Source: Pseudomonas sp. (lineage in GTDB: Bacteria; Pseudomonadota; Gammaproteobacteria; Pseudomonadales; Pseudomonadaceae). From it: a DNA stretch of 64,000 bases. Shown piece by piece: positions 9,079-18,219 of the stretch. The stretch's first letter is position 1, and each line of letters starts with the position of its first letter. Under the pieces are notes generated by a model that had not been told where the DNA came from, made no database searches, and was given only the letters and a program-made list of their open reading frames with translations. A program made the translations under genes and the position numbers. Location of the stretch: the NCBI RefSeq assembly GCF_028293835.1, contig NZ_JAQGNX010000105.1:1-64000 (forward strand), read 5' to 3'.

Positions 9079-9303
9079 ATGAACGTATCCAAGCACTACA
9101 GAATTGATTACTTGCTCAATGGCAGTTTCAGATCTTTCTACATCAGCGCTGAGTTTATGGACAACACCGAAGCCTGGCATCATGCAAGTGTCGATGCTGG
9201 CATTGGCCGAATCCCTAAGTACCGGTTAGAAAAGGTGCCGCGTGTTTCGCGCCCGTATGCCGAGCATTTCGGCATTACGGACGTTGAGTGGGCACAGAGC
9301 TGA
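9079..9303 (+). CDS. Small hypothetical protein, DUF6555-like
   Basis: 74 residues with an evenly spaced hydrophilic sequence (YRIDYLLNGSFRSFYISAEF, then AWHHASVDAGIGRIPKYR). It has no signal peptide or membrane segment. It resembles a Pseudomonas-restricted small-protein family that I recall as DUF6555; function unknown. It stands alone after a REP unit and is convergent with the MFS gene, with 2 bases between the stops. A weak GAGG precedes the ATG. Confidence 0.7.
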   Translation: MNVSKHYRIDYLLNGSFRSFYISAEFMDNTEAWHHASVDAGIGRIPKYRLEKVPRVSRPYAEHFGITDVEWAQS

Positions 9304-9305
9304 GT

Positions 9306-10745
9306 TCAGTGATGAGCGATGTTTTCCAGCGCCAGGTTACGGGTGCGCGGGCCGAAACGGCCGATGGTGATCATCACAATCAACATGCTGATGACGATGA
9401 AGGTCAGTACCCCTGAGGTACCAAAGTGATCGAGAAAGAAACCAATCAACACACTGCTGAACACGGTCGATAAGCGACTGAAGGAGTAACAGAACCCCAC
9501 GGCACGTGCGCGAATATTAGTCGGGAACAATTCGCTCTGATAAGAGTGATACGCAAAACTCAGCCAGGCGTTGCAGAAGGTAATCATGACCCCGCAGACA
9601 ATCAGTCCCAGCGCTGAAGTCTGCAGTGCGAACAGTGTTCCAAAGACCATGCTTCCCAACGCCGAGCCGACGATCTGCCACTTGTTTTCGAAACGATTGG
9701 CGAACTTGACGAATAATAGCGGCCCGAGTGGATACGCCAGCGTAATAATAAAGGCGTACATCAAACTGTGGGTAACGCTTACGCCTTGTCCCGACAGTAA
9801 CGCAGGCAACCAGTTGCCGAAACCAAAGAACCCAATCGCTTGAAACACATGAAATACAATCAGCATCAATGCACGGCGGCGGTAGGGCGGTTGCCACATA
9901 TCGGCAAAGCGTCCTACGCCTTCAACGCTCACCGCTTCCGGCTCCGGTTGATCCAATGCTTTGCCGTGGTCACGCAGACAGCGTGCTTCAAGCGTGTCCA
10001 TGATCCGTTCGGCTTCTTCGAACCGGCCCTGTTGTGCCAACCAGCGCGGCGACTCAGGCAGACGCGAGCGCAGCCACCAGATGAACAGCGCAAACACCGC
10101 ACTGGCCAGTACCACCCAGCGCCAGCCGGATACACCGAACGGTGCTTGCGGCACCAGCCACCAAGACATTAGCGCCACCGCCGGCACCGACAGAAATTGC
10201 ACAAAGAAGGCGAAAGCGAATGCTGAACTGCGCATCCGTTTCGGCACCAGCTCTGAGAGGTAGGCGTCGATGGTCACCAACTCGACACCGAGCCCGATAC
10301 CCACCAGAAAGCGCATACCGATAATCCCCAGCGCCGAGCTTTGTATGCCCATCAGCACGGTGGCGACGGTGTACCAGATCAACGCAACGGTGAAGATTGC
10401 CCGACGTCCGAAGCGGTCGGCAACTGGACTGAGCAAGCTTGCACCGAGGAACAGGCCGAGAAAGGTCGCCGAGGCGAATGCGGCCTGGTCGGAAAAGCCA
10501 AACACGCCCAGATTGCCGGTGGCAAAAATACCGTCGCGGATCAGCCCCGGGCTGATATAGGCGGTCTGGAACAAGTCATACAGTTCGAAAAATCCACCGA
10601 TCGACAGCAATGCCACCAGCCGCCACAACGTTGCGACCCCGGGCAGACGGTCGATACGCGCGGAAATAATCGAAGCCCGAACCGGGTTTATCCCGTCACA
10701 GAGGGCGGCAGCGGCGGGCGCGGCGGAGGGCGAGAGCGAGGACAT
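9306..10745 (-). CDS. MFS transporter, sugar/organic-anion type
   Basis: 479 residues with about 12 membrane helices. It carries the MFS signature DRFGRR after helix 2 and a large central loop (about 225-290) rich in charged residues. The long polar N-terminus (about 40 residues) precedes GGFFELYDLFQTAYISPGL, a pattern of the metabolite:H+ symporter group. It is divergent from the DUF1989 gene with about 110 bases between starts, which suggests that it imports that enzyme's substrate. The cargo is unknown. Confidence 0.85.
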   Translation of the reverse strand: MSSLSPSAAPAAAALCDGINPVRASIISARIDRLPGVATLWRLVALLSIGGFFELYDLFQTAYISPGLIRDGIFATGNLGVFGFSDQAAFASATFLGLFLGASLLSPVADRFGRRAIFTVALIWYTVATVLMGIQSSALGIIGMRFLVGIGLGVELVTIDAYLSELVPKRMRSSAFAFAFFVQFLSVPAVALMSWWLVPQAPFGVSGWRWVVLASAVFALFIWWLRSRLPESPRWLAQQGRFEEAERIMDTLEARCLRDHGKALDQPEPEAVSVEGVGRFADMWQPPYRRRALMLIVFHVFQAIGFFGFGNWLPALLSGQGVSVTHSLMYAFIITLAYPLGPLLFVKFANRFENKWQIVGSALGSMVFGTLFALQTSALGLIVCGVMITFCNAWLSFAYHSYQSELFPTNIRARAVGFCYSFSRLSTVFSSVLIGFFLDHFGTSGVLTFIVISMLIVMITIGRFGPRTRNLALENIAHH

Positions 10746-10806
10746 GCGAGGCTTTCCAAATCCATGGGAGGAAGGTGGCGTTTTTTATGCGATAAATTGT
10801 TACATT

Positions 10807-10820
10807 CATTCAGCCGAATG
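10807..10820. promoter_or_regulatory. Small palindrome in the divergent MFS/DUF1989 promoter region
   Basis: CATTC-agcc-GAATG forms a 5-base inverted repeat 36 bases before the DUF1989 start. It may be an operator or a weak hairpin. No guanidine riboswitch consensus was recognised in this stretch. Confidence 0.25.
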
Positions 10821-10856
10821 TGTCAGCCCTTTTTTTCAGCAAGAGGCCATCGCCCC

Positions 10857-11708
10857 ATGTACAAAGACTACCCTGCGGCCTATCAGGTCAGTAAAGGCTC
10901 AGCGCTCAACGTCGACAAAGCATTCTACGAGCGCATTCGCGAACAGACCGACGCCCGTACGTTGGTGGAGCAGTTCGAAGTACCGATCCGCACCGGGCGT
11001 GCCTGGAAAGTCTCGGCGGGGCAAGTGTTTCGGGTGACAACGCCAGTCGGCCCGCAAGTGGGCGACTTCAATATCTGGAATGCCCATGACCCGCGCGAAC
11101 GCATGTGGGCAGCGCGTACTCGGCAACTGCAAGGCGCCCATGTCAGTACTTATGATCGTCTGTGGTCGAACCTGCCATTTCTGCGGCCAATGGCGACCAT
11201 CACTGACGACAGTCTGGCGGATTACGGCATCGACGAGCACGGCGGTCGCCTGCATGACTTACTCGGCACCCGCTGCGATCCGTATGTGAACAAGATGCTG
11301 ACCGGCGAAGATTTCCACCATCACTGTCACTCCAACTTGACCCGTGCGGTATTGCCCCACGGCCTGACCGAGTTTGACGTGCACGATGTGCTGAACATCT
11401 TTCAATGCACCGGGCTCAATCACGACGACATGTACTTCATGAAAGCCTGCCCGGCGAAGAAGGGCGACTACCTTGAGTTTTTCGCTGAGATTGACGTGTT
11501 GTGCGCGTTGTCCACCTGTCCCGGTGGTGACCTGTCGTTGGCCATGTGGGGACCTGATGCGCAAGACCCGCTGACCGTTTGCCGACCGCTGGGGGTCGAG
11601 ATCTACCAACTCGATGACAGCCTGCTGCAAGGCTGGAAACAACCGGAGCGCGCGGCTTATAAGGGCCTGCACGGGTTGGAAATCGCCAAGGCTGACTGGG
11701 AGAGCTGA
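10857..11708 (+). CDS. DUF1989 / urea-carboxylase-associated family protein
   Basis: 283 residues, soluble. The start ATG 10857 has AAGAGG 10 bases upstream; the frame is open further 5' but that part overlaps the divergent MFS gene. The domain shows the family's likely metal/catalytic region CDPYVNKMLTG-EDFHHHCHSN (140-160) and further Cys/His around 184-193. Known DUF1989 proteins include CgdA and CgdB, the subunits of carboxyguanidine deiminase. This single longer protein, paired with a divergent MFS transporter and no urea carboxylase or allophanate hydrolase nearby, is probably an amidine or ureido hydrolase of other specificity. Function unproven. Confidence 0.82.
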   Translation: MYKDYPAAYQVSKGSALNVDKAFYERIREQTDARTLVEQFEVPIRTGRAWKVSAGQVFRVTTPVGPQVGDFNIWNAHDPRERMWAARTRQLQGAHVSTYDRLWSNLPFLRPMATITDDSLADYGIDEHGGRLHDLLGTRCDPYVNKMLTGEDFHHHCHSNLTRAVLPHGLTEFDVHDVLNIFQCTGLNHDDMYFMKACPAKKGDYLEFFAEIDVLCALSTCPGGDLSLAMWGPDAQDPLTVCRPLGVEIYQLDDSLLQGWKQPERAAYKGLHGLEIAKADWES

Positions 11709-11789
11709 CCCATTGTCGCACCGCTAACCCCGCCCCTACCATTTAATTTTTTGGGTAAATTCAATGAGTATGCGGGGTTTGATAAGAGT

Positions 11790-12365
11790 TCAACGCGCCA
11801 GCCAGTTCTGCCCAGCCGTTTTCATGTCCTGTTCCATCTGACTGCCCTTGGTGGCAAACACTCGGGTCACCGGAAAACCGCTTTTTTCCAGTACGTAGGC
11901 CAGCGGCGCATACTCCCGTGGATAGCGCTGCACGATCTCTAAATCAACTTCGACTACTCCTTGGGGGAAGGTGAACGAACCCATGTCGTAAATGCTCTGG
12001 CGTTTGATGATTTTCCAGACACCGTTGCGTTGCTCAACCCAGTCATAAAAACGATTATGCACGCTGCAGCCCAATCCCCATTTCACGTTTTCGCCGACGA
12101 TCATGGCATTGGTTTCTACGATGGCCCGACTTGCATTAAAGGTAACCATGGGTGCGGCGATGAAGTGTTTGGTGCGCAGATCGGAGCTGCCCATCTGCAT
12201 CGAGGCGTCAACGAAGTCGCTGAACAAGCCTTCAAACCAAGTGACTTCGATAGTGCCCTCGGGGTGAAATAATTCGCGCAAATTGTCCCATTGCGCCAGA
12301 TCTTGATAGATCCAGCCGTTAATCAGATCTGCAATGCTCATTCGATCTACAAGGTATTCGTACAT
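11790..12365 (-). CDS. NTF2/SnoaL-like protein
   Basis: 191 residues with the cone-shaped NTF2-like pattern: an N-terminal helix pair (MSIADLINGWIYQDLAQWD), FHPEGTIEVTWFEG, and later VHNRFYDWVEQRNGVWKIIKR. These proteins are small-molecule isomerases, hydratases or dehydratases, or ring-hydroxylating-oxygenase partners. ATG 12365 follows AGGGG by 6 bases; a TTG two codons earlier is less likely. It is convergent with the DUF1989 gene. The long C-terminal extension (about 145-191) is not part of the minimal fold. Substrate unknown. Confidence 0.8.
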   Translation of the reverse strand: MYEYLVDRMSIADLINGWIYQDLAQWDNLRELFHPEGTIEVTWFEGLFSDFVDASMQMGSSDLRTKHFIAAPMVTFNASRAIVETNAMIVGENVKWGLGCSVHNRFYDWVEQRNGVWKIIKRQSIYDMGSFTFPQGVVEVDLEIVQRYPREYAPLAYVLEKSGFPVTRVFATKGSQMEQDMKTAGQNWLAR

Positions 12366-12515
12366 GGCCAACCCCTGTGTGTTCGCAACGATGCCCGAGA
12401 TGTCGCCGAGCCTCTTGATCTGACACGCTAAACCAGGGATTGATCGGATTAGTTAAGGGGTGCGCCGCCGTGTCGCACTCGCCCGTGATGTTCGAAGGCC
12501 ATGCTGCTCGACAAG

Positions 12516-13364
12516 CTAGTCGAATTCGCCCAGTCGCTCGGCGATCAGTGGCAACAGAGCTTCACAGGACGCTTCGATTTTCAGGTCGAGAAAATCATCG
12601 GCACGGGTTTTACCGAAGTTAATGGCGATTAATGGTTTCCGTTGATCGGCGATTGCCCGGCACAAGCGGAACGCTGAAAAAGCCATCAGCGAAGAGCCGA
12701 CGACCAACAGGCCCTGGGCCTGTTCGACGCTGTGCATGGCTTTGATGGCGGTGGCTTGAGCGACGTTTTCTCCGAAAAACACCACGTCTGGTTTCAAGCG
12801 ATCACCTTGGCAATACGGGCAGTGGGGTACGTGGAAACGCGCTTCGAACGCCGGGTCGAGCAACGTATCGCCATCCGGCGCTTGAACCGCATCGACGCCC
12901 GACAGGTAGGGGTTTTGCGTTTCCAGCAGCTCCTGGATCACATCGCGATCAGTGCGTTGCTCGCAATCGAGGCACACCACCCGGTGCAAGCTGCCGTGGA
13001 GCTCGATCACATCGCGACTGCCCGCCTGATCGTGCAGCGTGTCGACGTTTTGCGTGATGACCCCATTAATCAATTGCCGCGCCTGCAACTCGGCCAATGC
13101 TTCATGTGCTGCATTGGGCCGCGCCAGGCGGATACGCGGCCACCCCAGCATCGCTCGCGCCCAATAGCGTTGGCGTGCGCTGGGCGCATTGATGAAGTCC
13201 TGGTACATCATCGGCGCCTTGCCCCGGCGCACGCCGTCCTTGTCGCGATAGTCCGGAATCCCGGAAGAAGTGCTGATCCCAGCCCCGGTCAACACCAGAA
13301 ACGGCCTGTCGGCCATTAACTGGCACAAGGTCTCAAGGCCCGCTCGGCTCTGGCTGGTGATCAT
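12516..13364 (-). CDS. NAD-dependent protein deacetylase, Sir2 family
   Basis: 282 residues. It contains GAGIS (27-31), TQNVDTLH (104-111), catalytic His123 in ELHG and a four-cysteine zinc site (Cys131, Cys134, Cys182, Cys185). GSSLM late in the protein completes the NAD site. The product removes acyl groups from lysines, producing nicotinamide and O-acetyl-ADP-ribose. ATG 13364 has GGAG 8 bases upstream; the longer open frame to 13538 has no support. The insert between the cysteine pairs (about 47 residues) is typical of class II sirtuins. Substrates unknown. Confidence 0.92.
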   Translation of the reverse strand: MITSQSRAGLETLCQLMADRPFLVLTGAGISTSSGIPDYRDKDGVRRGKAPMMYQDFINAPSARQRYWARAMLGWPRIRLARPNAAHEALAELQARQLINGVITQNVDTLHDQAGSRDVIELHGSLHRVVCLDCEQRTDRDVIQELLETQNPYLSGVDAVQAPDGDTLLDPAFEARFHVPHCPYCQGDRLKPDVVFFGENVAQATAIKAMHSVEQAQGLLVVGSSLMAFSAFRLCRAIADQRKPLIAINFGKTRADDFLDLKIEASCEALLPLIAERLGEFD

Positions 13365-13554
13365 AAAAGGGGCTCCGTTGCGACGTGCCCAGGGGCGGGC
13401 AGGTGAGTAACGATAGACTGGTTTTGGTGTTTCATGTGAGGCCCGTCCAAATCCGCGAAATCGAATGGTAGAAGCGGGCTTGTTCGGCACGGATCGCGAA
13501 GCGGGCCCGGATGCCCCGCGCAATTTCAACCGGGACATTGGGTATGTCCCCCAC

Positions 13555-15006
13555 TCATTTAAACCTGATTACCCCATCTGCCACGCTGCCGTACCTGAGG
13601 GTCATCCAGTCCTTGAGGTAGTTTTGCGGCAAGTGCCATGGCTTTTTAGAGCCCTGTTTTGGCAGGGCATTGGTTGCGCGCAGTACGTAACCCGAGGAAA
13701 TATTCAGCAGCGGACGAGGCTCGACGCTGCTGTCGTCGCACACCGGAGTCGCGACTTTGAGGCCATTAAGGCTCATATGATTGAGCAATCGGCACACGTA
13801 CAGGGAAGACAGGTCGGCGCGCAAGGTCCATGACGCATTGGTATAACCCACGCACAACGCAAAATTAGGGACACCGCTCAGCAGTGCACCTTTGTAAACG
13901 AAGGTGTCCGCCAAAGCGACCTGTTGCCCGTCCACAGCCAGTTTGATCCCGCCGCACGCTTGCAGTTTCAACCCGGTGGCGGTCACAACGATGTCAGCGG
14001 CCAGTTCTCGGCCGGATTTGAGCCGAATGCCACCGGCAGTGAAGGTGTCGATTTGATCAGTAACCATGGAAGCACTGCCACAGGACAGTACCTTGAACAG
14101 GTCGGCATTTAGCACCAGGCACAGCCGTTGGTCCCAGGGTTGGTAGCGTGGTTTGAAATGCTCGTCCACCGCGAACCCCTGGGGCAGTTTGGTGGCCACG
14201 CCATGACGCAAGACCCTTCTCGCCAGCACCGGCAAGCGTTGGCAGAACTGGTAAAGGCCGAGGGCGAGCAGGATATTTTTCCAGCGCGCTATCCGGTGGG
14301 CAACACGCTCAGGCAAGGTTCGTCGCAGAAAGTCCGCGATGAAATCGGTTTCGGGCAACGACGCGATGTAGCTGGGTGAGCGCTGCAACAAGGTCACATG
14401 CCCGGCCTTGGCTGCCAACGCAGGGACCAGCGTGACGGCGGTAGCACCGCTGCCAATCACGACGATGCGTTTGCCCGTGTAATCCAGGTTTTCCGGCCAG
14501 TGTTGCGGGTGAATCAACCGGCCGGTGAACGCTCCGCTACCCGTGAACGCCGGGGTGTAACCGGCGGCATAGTCGTAATAACCACTGCACACGTACAAAA
14601 AGTTGCAGCTGTAGGACAACGTCTGTTGCGTGTCTGCGATGCGCACATCCAACGTCCATCGCGCCTCTTCAGACGACCATGCGGCCAATTGGACCTGATG
14701 CTTGAAACGAATGTGTTGGTCGATGCCGAAGGCGTGAGCGGTGTCGCAGATGTAGCGCAAAATCGCCGCGCCGTTGGCGATTGCTGCAGCACCTTTCCAG
14801 GGACGGAAGGGGTAACTCAAGGTGAACATATCGGAGTCCGAGCGCATTCCGGGGTAACGAAACAAATCCCAGGTGCCGCCCATCTCGGCCCTTCCTTCCA
14901 GTAGCGCATAAGACCGCTCCGGGCAAAGGGTTTGCAACCGGTACGCCGCACCAATTCCCGACAGCCCGGCGCCGATGATCAATACGTCAAAATGCGTTGT
15001 CGCCAT
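13555..15006 (-). CDS. Flavin-dependent monooxygenase, Baeyer-Villiger type
   Basis: 483 residues. The FAD-binding GAGLSG is at 12-17, the type I Baeyer-Villiger fingerprint FTGRLIHPQHWP at 160-171, and the NADPH-binding GSGATA at 185-190. ATATG-like TATGLK appears near 355. Such enzymes insert oxygen next to carbonyl groups or oxidise heteroatoms in the cytoplasm. ATG 15006 is preceded by GGGAGGG at 6 bases. It lies 41 bases downstream of the GNAT gene on the same strand. No alcohol dehydrogenase or esterase is adjacent, so the pathway is unknown. Confidence 0.9.
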   Translation of the reverse strand: MATTHFDVLIIGAGLSGIGAAYRLQTLCPERSYALLEGRAEMGGTWDLFRYPGMRSDSDMFTLSYPFRPWKGAAAIANGAAILRYICDTAHAFGIDQHIRFKHQVQLAAWSSEEARWTLDVRIADTQQTLSYSCNFLYVCSGYYDYAAGYTPAFTGSGAFTGRLIHPQHWPENLDYTGKRIVVIGSGATAVTLVPALAAKAGHVTLLQRSPSYIASLPETDFIADFLRRTLPERVAHRIARWKNILLALGLYQFCQRLPVLARRVLRHGVATKLPQGFAVDEHFKPRYQPWDQRLCLVLNADLFKVLSCGSASMVTDQIDTFTAGGIRLKSGRELAADIVVTATGLKLQACGGIKLAVDGQQVALADTFVYKGALLSGVPNFALCVGYTNASWTLRADLSSLYVCRLLNHMSLNGLKVATPVCDDSSVEPRPLLNISSGYVLRATNALPKQGSKKPWHLPQNYLKDWMTLRYGSVADGVIRFK

Positions 15007-15047
15007 CACATTCCCTCCCGGCAATGCGGACCTTGATGACGTGCAGC

Positions 15048-15572
15048 TTAGTTGAGGCTTTTAGCGAACACTCGATTCTCGTGGTCCTCACCCTCGAACG
15101 AGTACCAATCGCCGCCGATGTCTCGGTAACCTTGTGCAATATAGAACGCGAGTGCGCGCCGATTGCCGACCCAGGCACTTAACCAGATCGCGTTCGCACC
15201 GCGTACGCTGGTCAGCGCCTCTGTTTCACGCAGCAGCTGTTTGCCGATGCCTTTTCCGGTAAAGGCCTCTTGGACGTAAAGACGCTCTAACTCGACGGCT
15301 GGGCGGACGCGGAGCAGTGGGTGTTCAGCGCCATACCGGAACTGTGCAAACGCCACCAGGTGACCTTTTTGCTCGGCGAGCACCAATACCCTGTCTGGCT
15401 TGGCCAGGGTGACCGATAGCGCATCAAGTGAAAAATGCTTGATGACCTCTCGTGCCAGTGAAGGGCGGATCCCGCCGGTGGCGTAGGTGGTGAGCCACAC
15501 TTGGGTTCCCAGCGCGCCGATGCACAGGGCGTCTTCCAGTGTTGCCAAGCGAAACGAAACATCGCTGCTCAT
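15048..15572 (-). CDS. GNAT family N-acetyltransferase
   Basis: 174 residues. The acetyl-CoA binding motif is in VQEAFTGKGIGKQLLRETE, preceded by ELERLYV (strand beta4), and followed by the C-terminal AWVGNRRALAFYIAQGYRDIG typical of the family. I used ATG 15572, one base after the stop of the upstream methyltransferase gene; ATG 15593, which would overlap it, is an alternative. The two genes are translationally linked. Substrate unknown. Confidence 0.85.
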   Translation of the reverse strand: MSSDVSFRLATLEDALCIGALGTQVWLTTYATGGIRPSLAREVIKHFSLDALSVTLAKPDRVLVLAEQKGHLVAFAQFRYGAEHPLLRVRPAVELERLYVQEAFTGKGIGKQLLRETEALTSVRGANAIWLSAWVGNRRALAFYIAQGYRDIGGDWYSFEGEDHENRVFAKSLN

Positions 15573-15573
15573 A

Positions 15574-16542
15574 TCAGTCTTCAACTTCGTCATGATCACT
15601 CTTGGCACTCAATAAAAAAACCAATGCCTTCAAGCCACCCTCCACCTGCTCATCGGCGAACTCTGGCGGGTTTTCCAGCCGCTGCTGGAAGATCAGGCTG
15701 GGCGCCTCGATGGCCATGTTTTCGGTGAGAAACTCGGGGCCAATGGCCGGGTCGTTGACGCACGCAAGCACCATGCCCTGTGGGTTGAGCAGGTCTGGTA
15801 GGCGGCGAAGGATTTTCTGGTAATCCTTGGTCAGGATAAAACTGCCTTTCTGGAATGACGGCGGGTCGACGATGATCAGGTCATAAGGACCGTCTCGTTT
15901 GACCCGCGCCCAGGATTTGAACAGGTCGTGCCCCAGGAAGCTCACGCGGCTCAGGTCATGCTGATTCAGTCGATGGTTTTCCCGGCCGCGGCTGAGTGCG
16001 GCTTTGGCCATATCAAGGTTAACCACGTGTTCTGCGCCTCCGGCAATCGCTGCCACTGAGAAGCCACAGGTGTAGGCGAACAGGTTAAGCACTCGCTTGC
16101 CATGAGCGTTGGCTTGAACCCAGTCTCGACCGTAACGCATGTCGAGGAATAAACCGGTGTTTTGGTTTCGGCCAAAATCCAGTTTGAAGTGCAGAGCATT
16201 CTCAGTGATGACCCCGGTATCAAACGGTTCCCCCAGCAACCATTCAGTGCTGCTGTCTTGCAGGTACCGGTGCTGGAGTAATAGCGCGTGGGCACCGGAC
16301 TTCAGCCATTGCGGCGATTGGGGCAGCGCGCCGAGCACTTCGCGCAATGCGATCATTTCATCCGCTCCAGGCGCTTTGAACAGCGAGACCAATAGCACCC
16401 CATTTAGCCAGTCGGCCGTCAGATTTTCCAGGCCCTGCCAACGCCGGCCCCGGCCGTGAAACAGGCGTCGCGCCTCGTCGGTGGTGGTGCTCAAGGCATC
16501 GAGTAAATAGGCGTACAGCAAAGACAGTGCATCGGAATTCAT
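15574..16542 (-). CDS. Class I SAM-dependent methyltransferase, RlmI/RlmK-like
   Basis: About 322 residues. The SAM-binding motif I is VLNLFAYTCGFSVAAI, and the catalytic motif IVDPPSFQKG matches the 5-methylcytosine/guanine rRNA methyltransferase group (RlmI, RlmK domain). A preceding segment (GLFLDMRYGRDWV) is also typical. No PUA domain is present, unlike true RlmI, so the RNA target is uncertain. ATG 16542 is favoured; ATG 16563 adds seven residues and neither has a clear ribosome site. It is first in the minus-strand series with GNAT. Confidence 0.82.
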   Translation of the reverse strand: MNSDALSLLYAYLLDALSTTTDEARRLFHGRGRRWQGLENLTADWLNGVLLVSLFKAPGADEMIALREVLGALPQSPQWLKSGAHALLLQHRYLQDSSTEWLLGEPFDTGVITENALHFKLDFGRNQNTGLFLDMRYGRDWVQANAHGKRVLNLFAYTCGFSVAAIAGGAEHVVNLDMAKAALSRGRENHRLNQHDLSRVSFLGHDLFKSWARVKRDGPYDLIIVDPPSFQKGSFILTKDYQKILRRLPDLLNPQGMVLACVNDPAIGPEFLTENMAIEAPSLIFQQRLENPPEFADEQVEGGLKALVFLLSAKSDHDEVED

Positions 16543-16821
16543 AGCGAAATGTCGTTCATTCATGAGCGCGCAGTTTAAGCGCAATGGCCTGAATGCCTAT
16601 GGCCTTTCTCATGGCCCAAGGCAAAAAGGCGGCATCCTTCAAAACCGAGTATTGGCACATCGGCGATACCACGATGCGGTTGCGCAGGGTGATGCTTTAA
16701 GGGTGAACAGTTGGGCCATTATCTGTTTTGTCGATAATCACCATTGATGTTTGGGAGGAGGGCTTTTTTCCAGGATAGTTCAGGATGGCGTTCTGCCAAC
16801 CGAGGCACTTGGAGAAGTGAG

Positions 16822-17466
16822 ATGAAAATTCGAATTGCAGCTTTGCTTGCCCTAGTCATCGCCTTGGCAGGATGCGCTACCGGTTCCCCCGAAAATTCCG
16901 ACAACAAGGATGGCGTGTTCAGAGCTGCCACCCAGTCCTCCGGCGTTGCCTTGAAGCACACGCAATCGGTGGGTGTTGTTTTCAGCGAAAATACCGTGGC
17001 AAATCTGGCTTACCTGGAGCGATACCACGCCGTGGCGCAGGGCAGTCAGCAGATGGACGAACAAATTCAGAAAGCGTTCGTTTCAAGTTCAGACCCAACA
17101 CTGGCCATCGACTGGTTGAAAACATCATTGCAGGCTCAGTTCAAATCGGTGGATTTCTACGACAACCTCGATGCGCTGATGGCCGCAAGACCTGATGTGA
17201 TCGTGTTGCTGGATACTCAAAACGTTCTGGTCACGCCACGCAGCCCGGACGTGCAGGCGAGCATTGTCGCCGAGTTTTTTGATGCCCAACTGAACTACAT
17301 CGGTAAAGCCGAAGGTCACGCTGGCAAAAACCTCTCGCCAGTGTGGGCCATGAGCAAATCAGCGCCAGAAGTGGCCGCCGAGATCGACGGGCAGCGTGTG
17401 GTGCAAGTCGATGCGCTGCAACAGTTCGACGCCTCGCTCTACACCTTGATTAACGCCAAGTCCTGA
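16822..17466 (+). CDS. Putative lipoprotein of unknown function
   Basis: 214 residues. The N-terminus is a lipoprotein signal (MKIRIAALLALVIALAGC) with lipobox LAGC and Cys18 as the lipidation site. GGAG lies 7 bases before ATG 16822; the longer frame from 16744 would bury the signal. The mature part is soluble, with a mid-region predicted to alternate strand and helix (PDVIVLLDTQNVLVTPRSP). No known domain was recognised. It faces the secreted protein at 17482 with 15 bases between stops. Confidence 0.78.
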   Translation: MKIRIAALLALVIALAGCATGSPENSDNKDGVFRAATQSSGVALKHTQSVGVVFSENTVANLAYLERYHAVAQGSQQMDEQIQKAFVSSSDPTLAIDWLKTSLQAQFKSVDFYDNLDALMAARPDVIVLLDTQNVLVTPRSPDVQASIVAEFFDAQLNYIGKAEGHAGKNLSPVWAMSKSAPEVAAEIDGQRVVQVDALQQFDASLYTLINAKS

Positions 17467-17481
17467 ACCGATCAGCGTATC

Positions 17482-18072
17482 TCAGCGGGTATTCAAGCCT
17501 GCGATGATGCGTTTGATCAACGCAGCGTGCCCGGCCTGGTCATCTGCCCGGGAGATCACCTGAACCACTATCGCATGGGTGCCTGATCCGGACAGGAATG
17601 TGGCGTTCAGCGTATGACCGCCGCCCATGGTAGCGGTGCTGTCTATCTCGCGAACGCCAAGCCCCTTGACGGTCAATCTGTTTTCGCTGGTTTGCTTGAA
17701 GTCAGGCAAGGCAGCGCTCTGCTGACGTACGAAGTCGGCCACCGAGCCGTCGAGAAACACATCGTCGTTGTCACCCGTGCTGATGCCGCCGGGCAGGGTT
17801 CTTTCAGCGGTCAGAATGACCCGCTTCTCATCCTTGTTGGCATACATCGTCCCCGTCGTCCCTGCTGTGCCAGTCTTTTCGGTGCCATCCGACATTGGGG
17901 TGGCTACATAACTGGTGGGCAAGCTGAACGCAAATTTCCCATCCAGCATCGAAACCTTTTGTATGGAAGACGATTTGGCCACCGGTTTGGTCGCGGCAAA
18001 GCTGCTCATACCGGTCAAGAGTGCCGTTAGGCTCAGCGCCAGGACTGCAGTGTTTCTGCTGAAAAACGACAT
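17482..18072 (-). CDS. Secreted hypothetical protein
   Basis: 196 residues with a Sec signal peptide ending near AAT (about 25-28). The rest begins LDGKFAFSLPTSYVATPM and includes RVILTAERTLPGG, resembling the DcrB/PsbP-like beta-sheet periplasmic proteins. That resemblance is by general pattern only. The ATG has GAGGAAAA upstream. Function unknown; it stands alone between the lipoprotein gene and the MFS gene. Confidence 0.75.
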   Translation of the reverse strand: MSFFSRNTAVLALSLTALLTGMSSFAATKPVAKSSSIQKVSMLDGKFAFSLPTSYVATPMSDGTEKTGTAGTTGTMYANKDEKRVILTAERTLPGGISTGDNDDVFLDGSVADFVRQQSAALPDFKQTSENRLTVKGLGVREIDSTATMGGGHTLNATFLSGSGTHAIVVQVISRADDQAGHAALIKRIIAGLNTR

Positions 18073-18219
18073 TCAAATTTTCCTCATTGATAACGAATAG
18101 CGAGCGGCGCTGTGATGTGCGTGGGGCCGGTGCGAAAGCATGGCGGTTTAACGCTGAAAAAAGTGTGAAAAATTGTTCTAAACAACGCAAGCGCGCTCCT
18201 GCCCTTAACGGCGACGAAA

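Noticed and set aside
10341..10856. N-terminal extension of the DUF1989 frame
   Set aside because: It lies antisense within the MFS gene and has no ribosome site; ATG 10857 does.
11725..11778. AACCCCGC / GCGGGGTT inverted repeat as a terminator
   Set aside because: The loop would be 38 bases and no T-run follows the stem; too weak to list as a terminator.
16562..16747. 61-codon rightward open frame before the lipoprotein gene
   Set aside because: No ribosome site and no recognisable sequence pattern; treated as non-coding.
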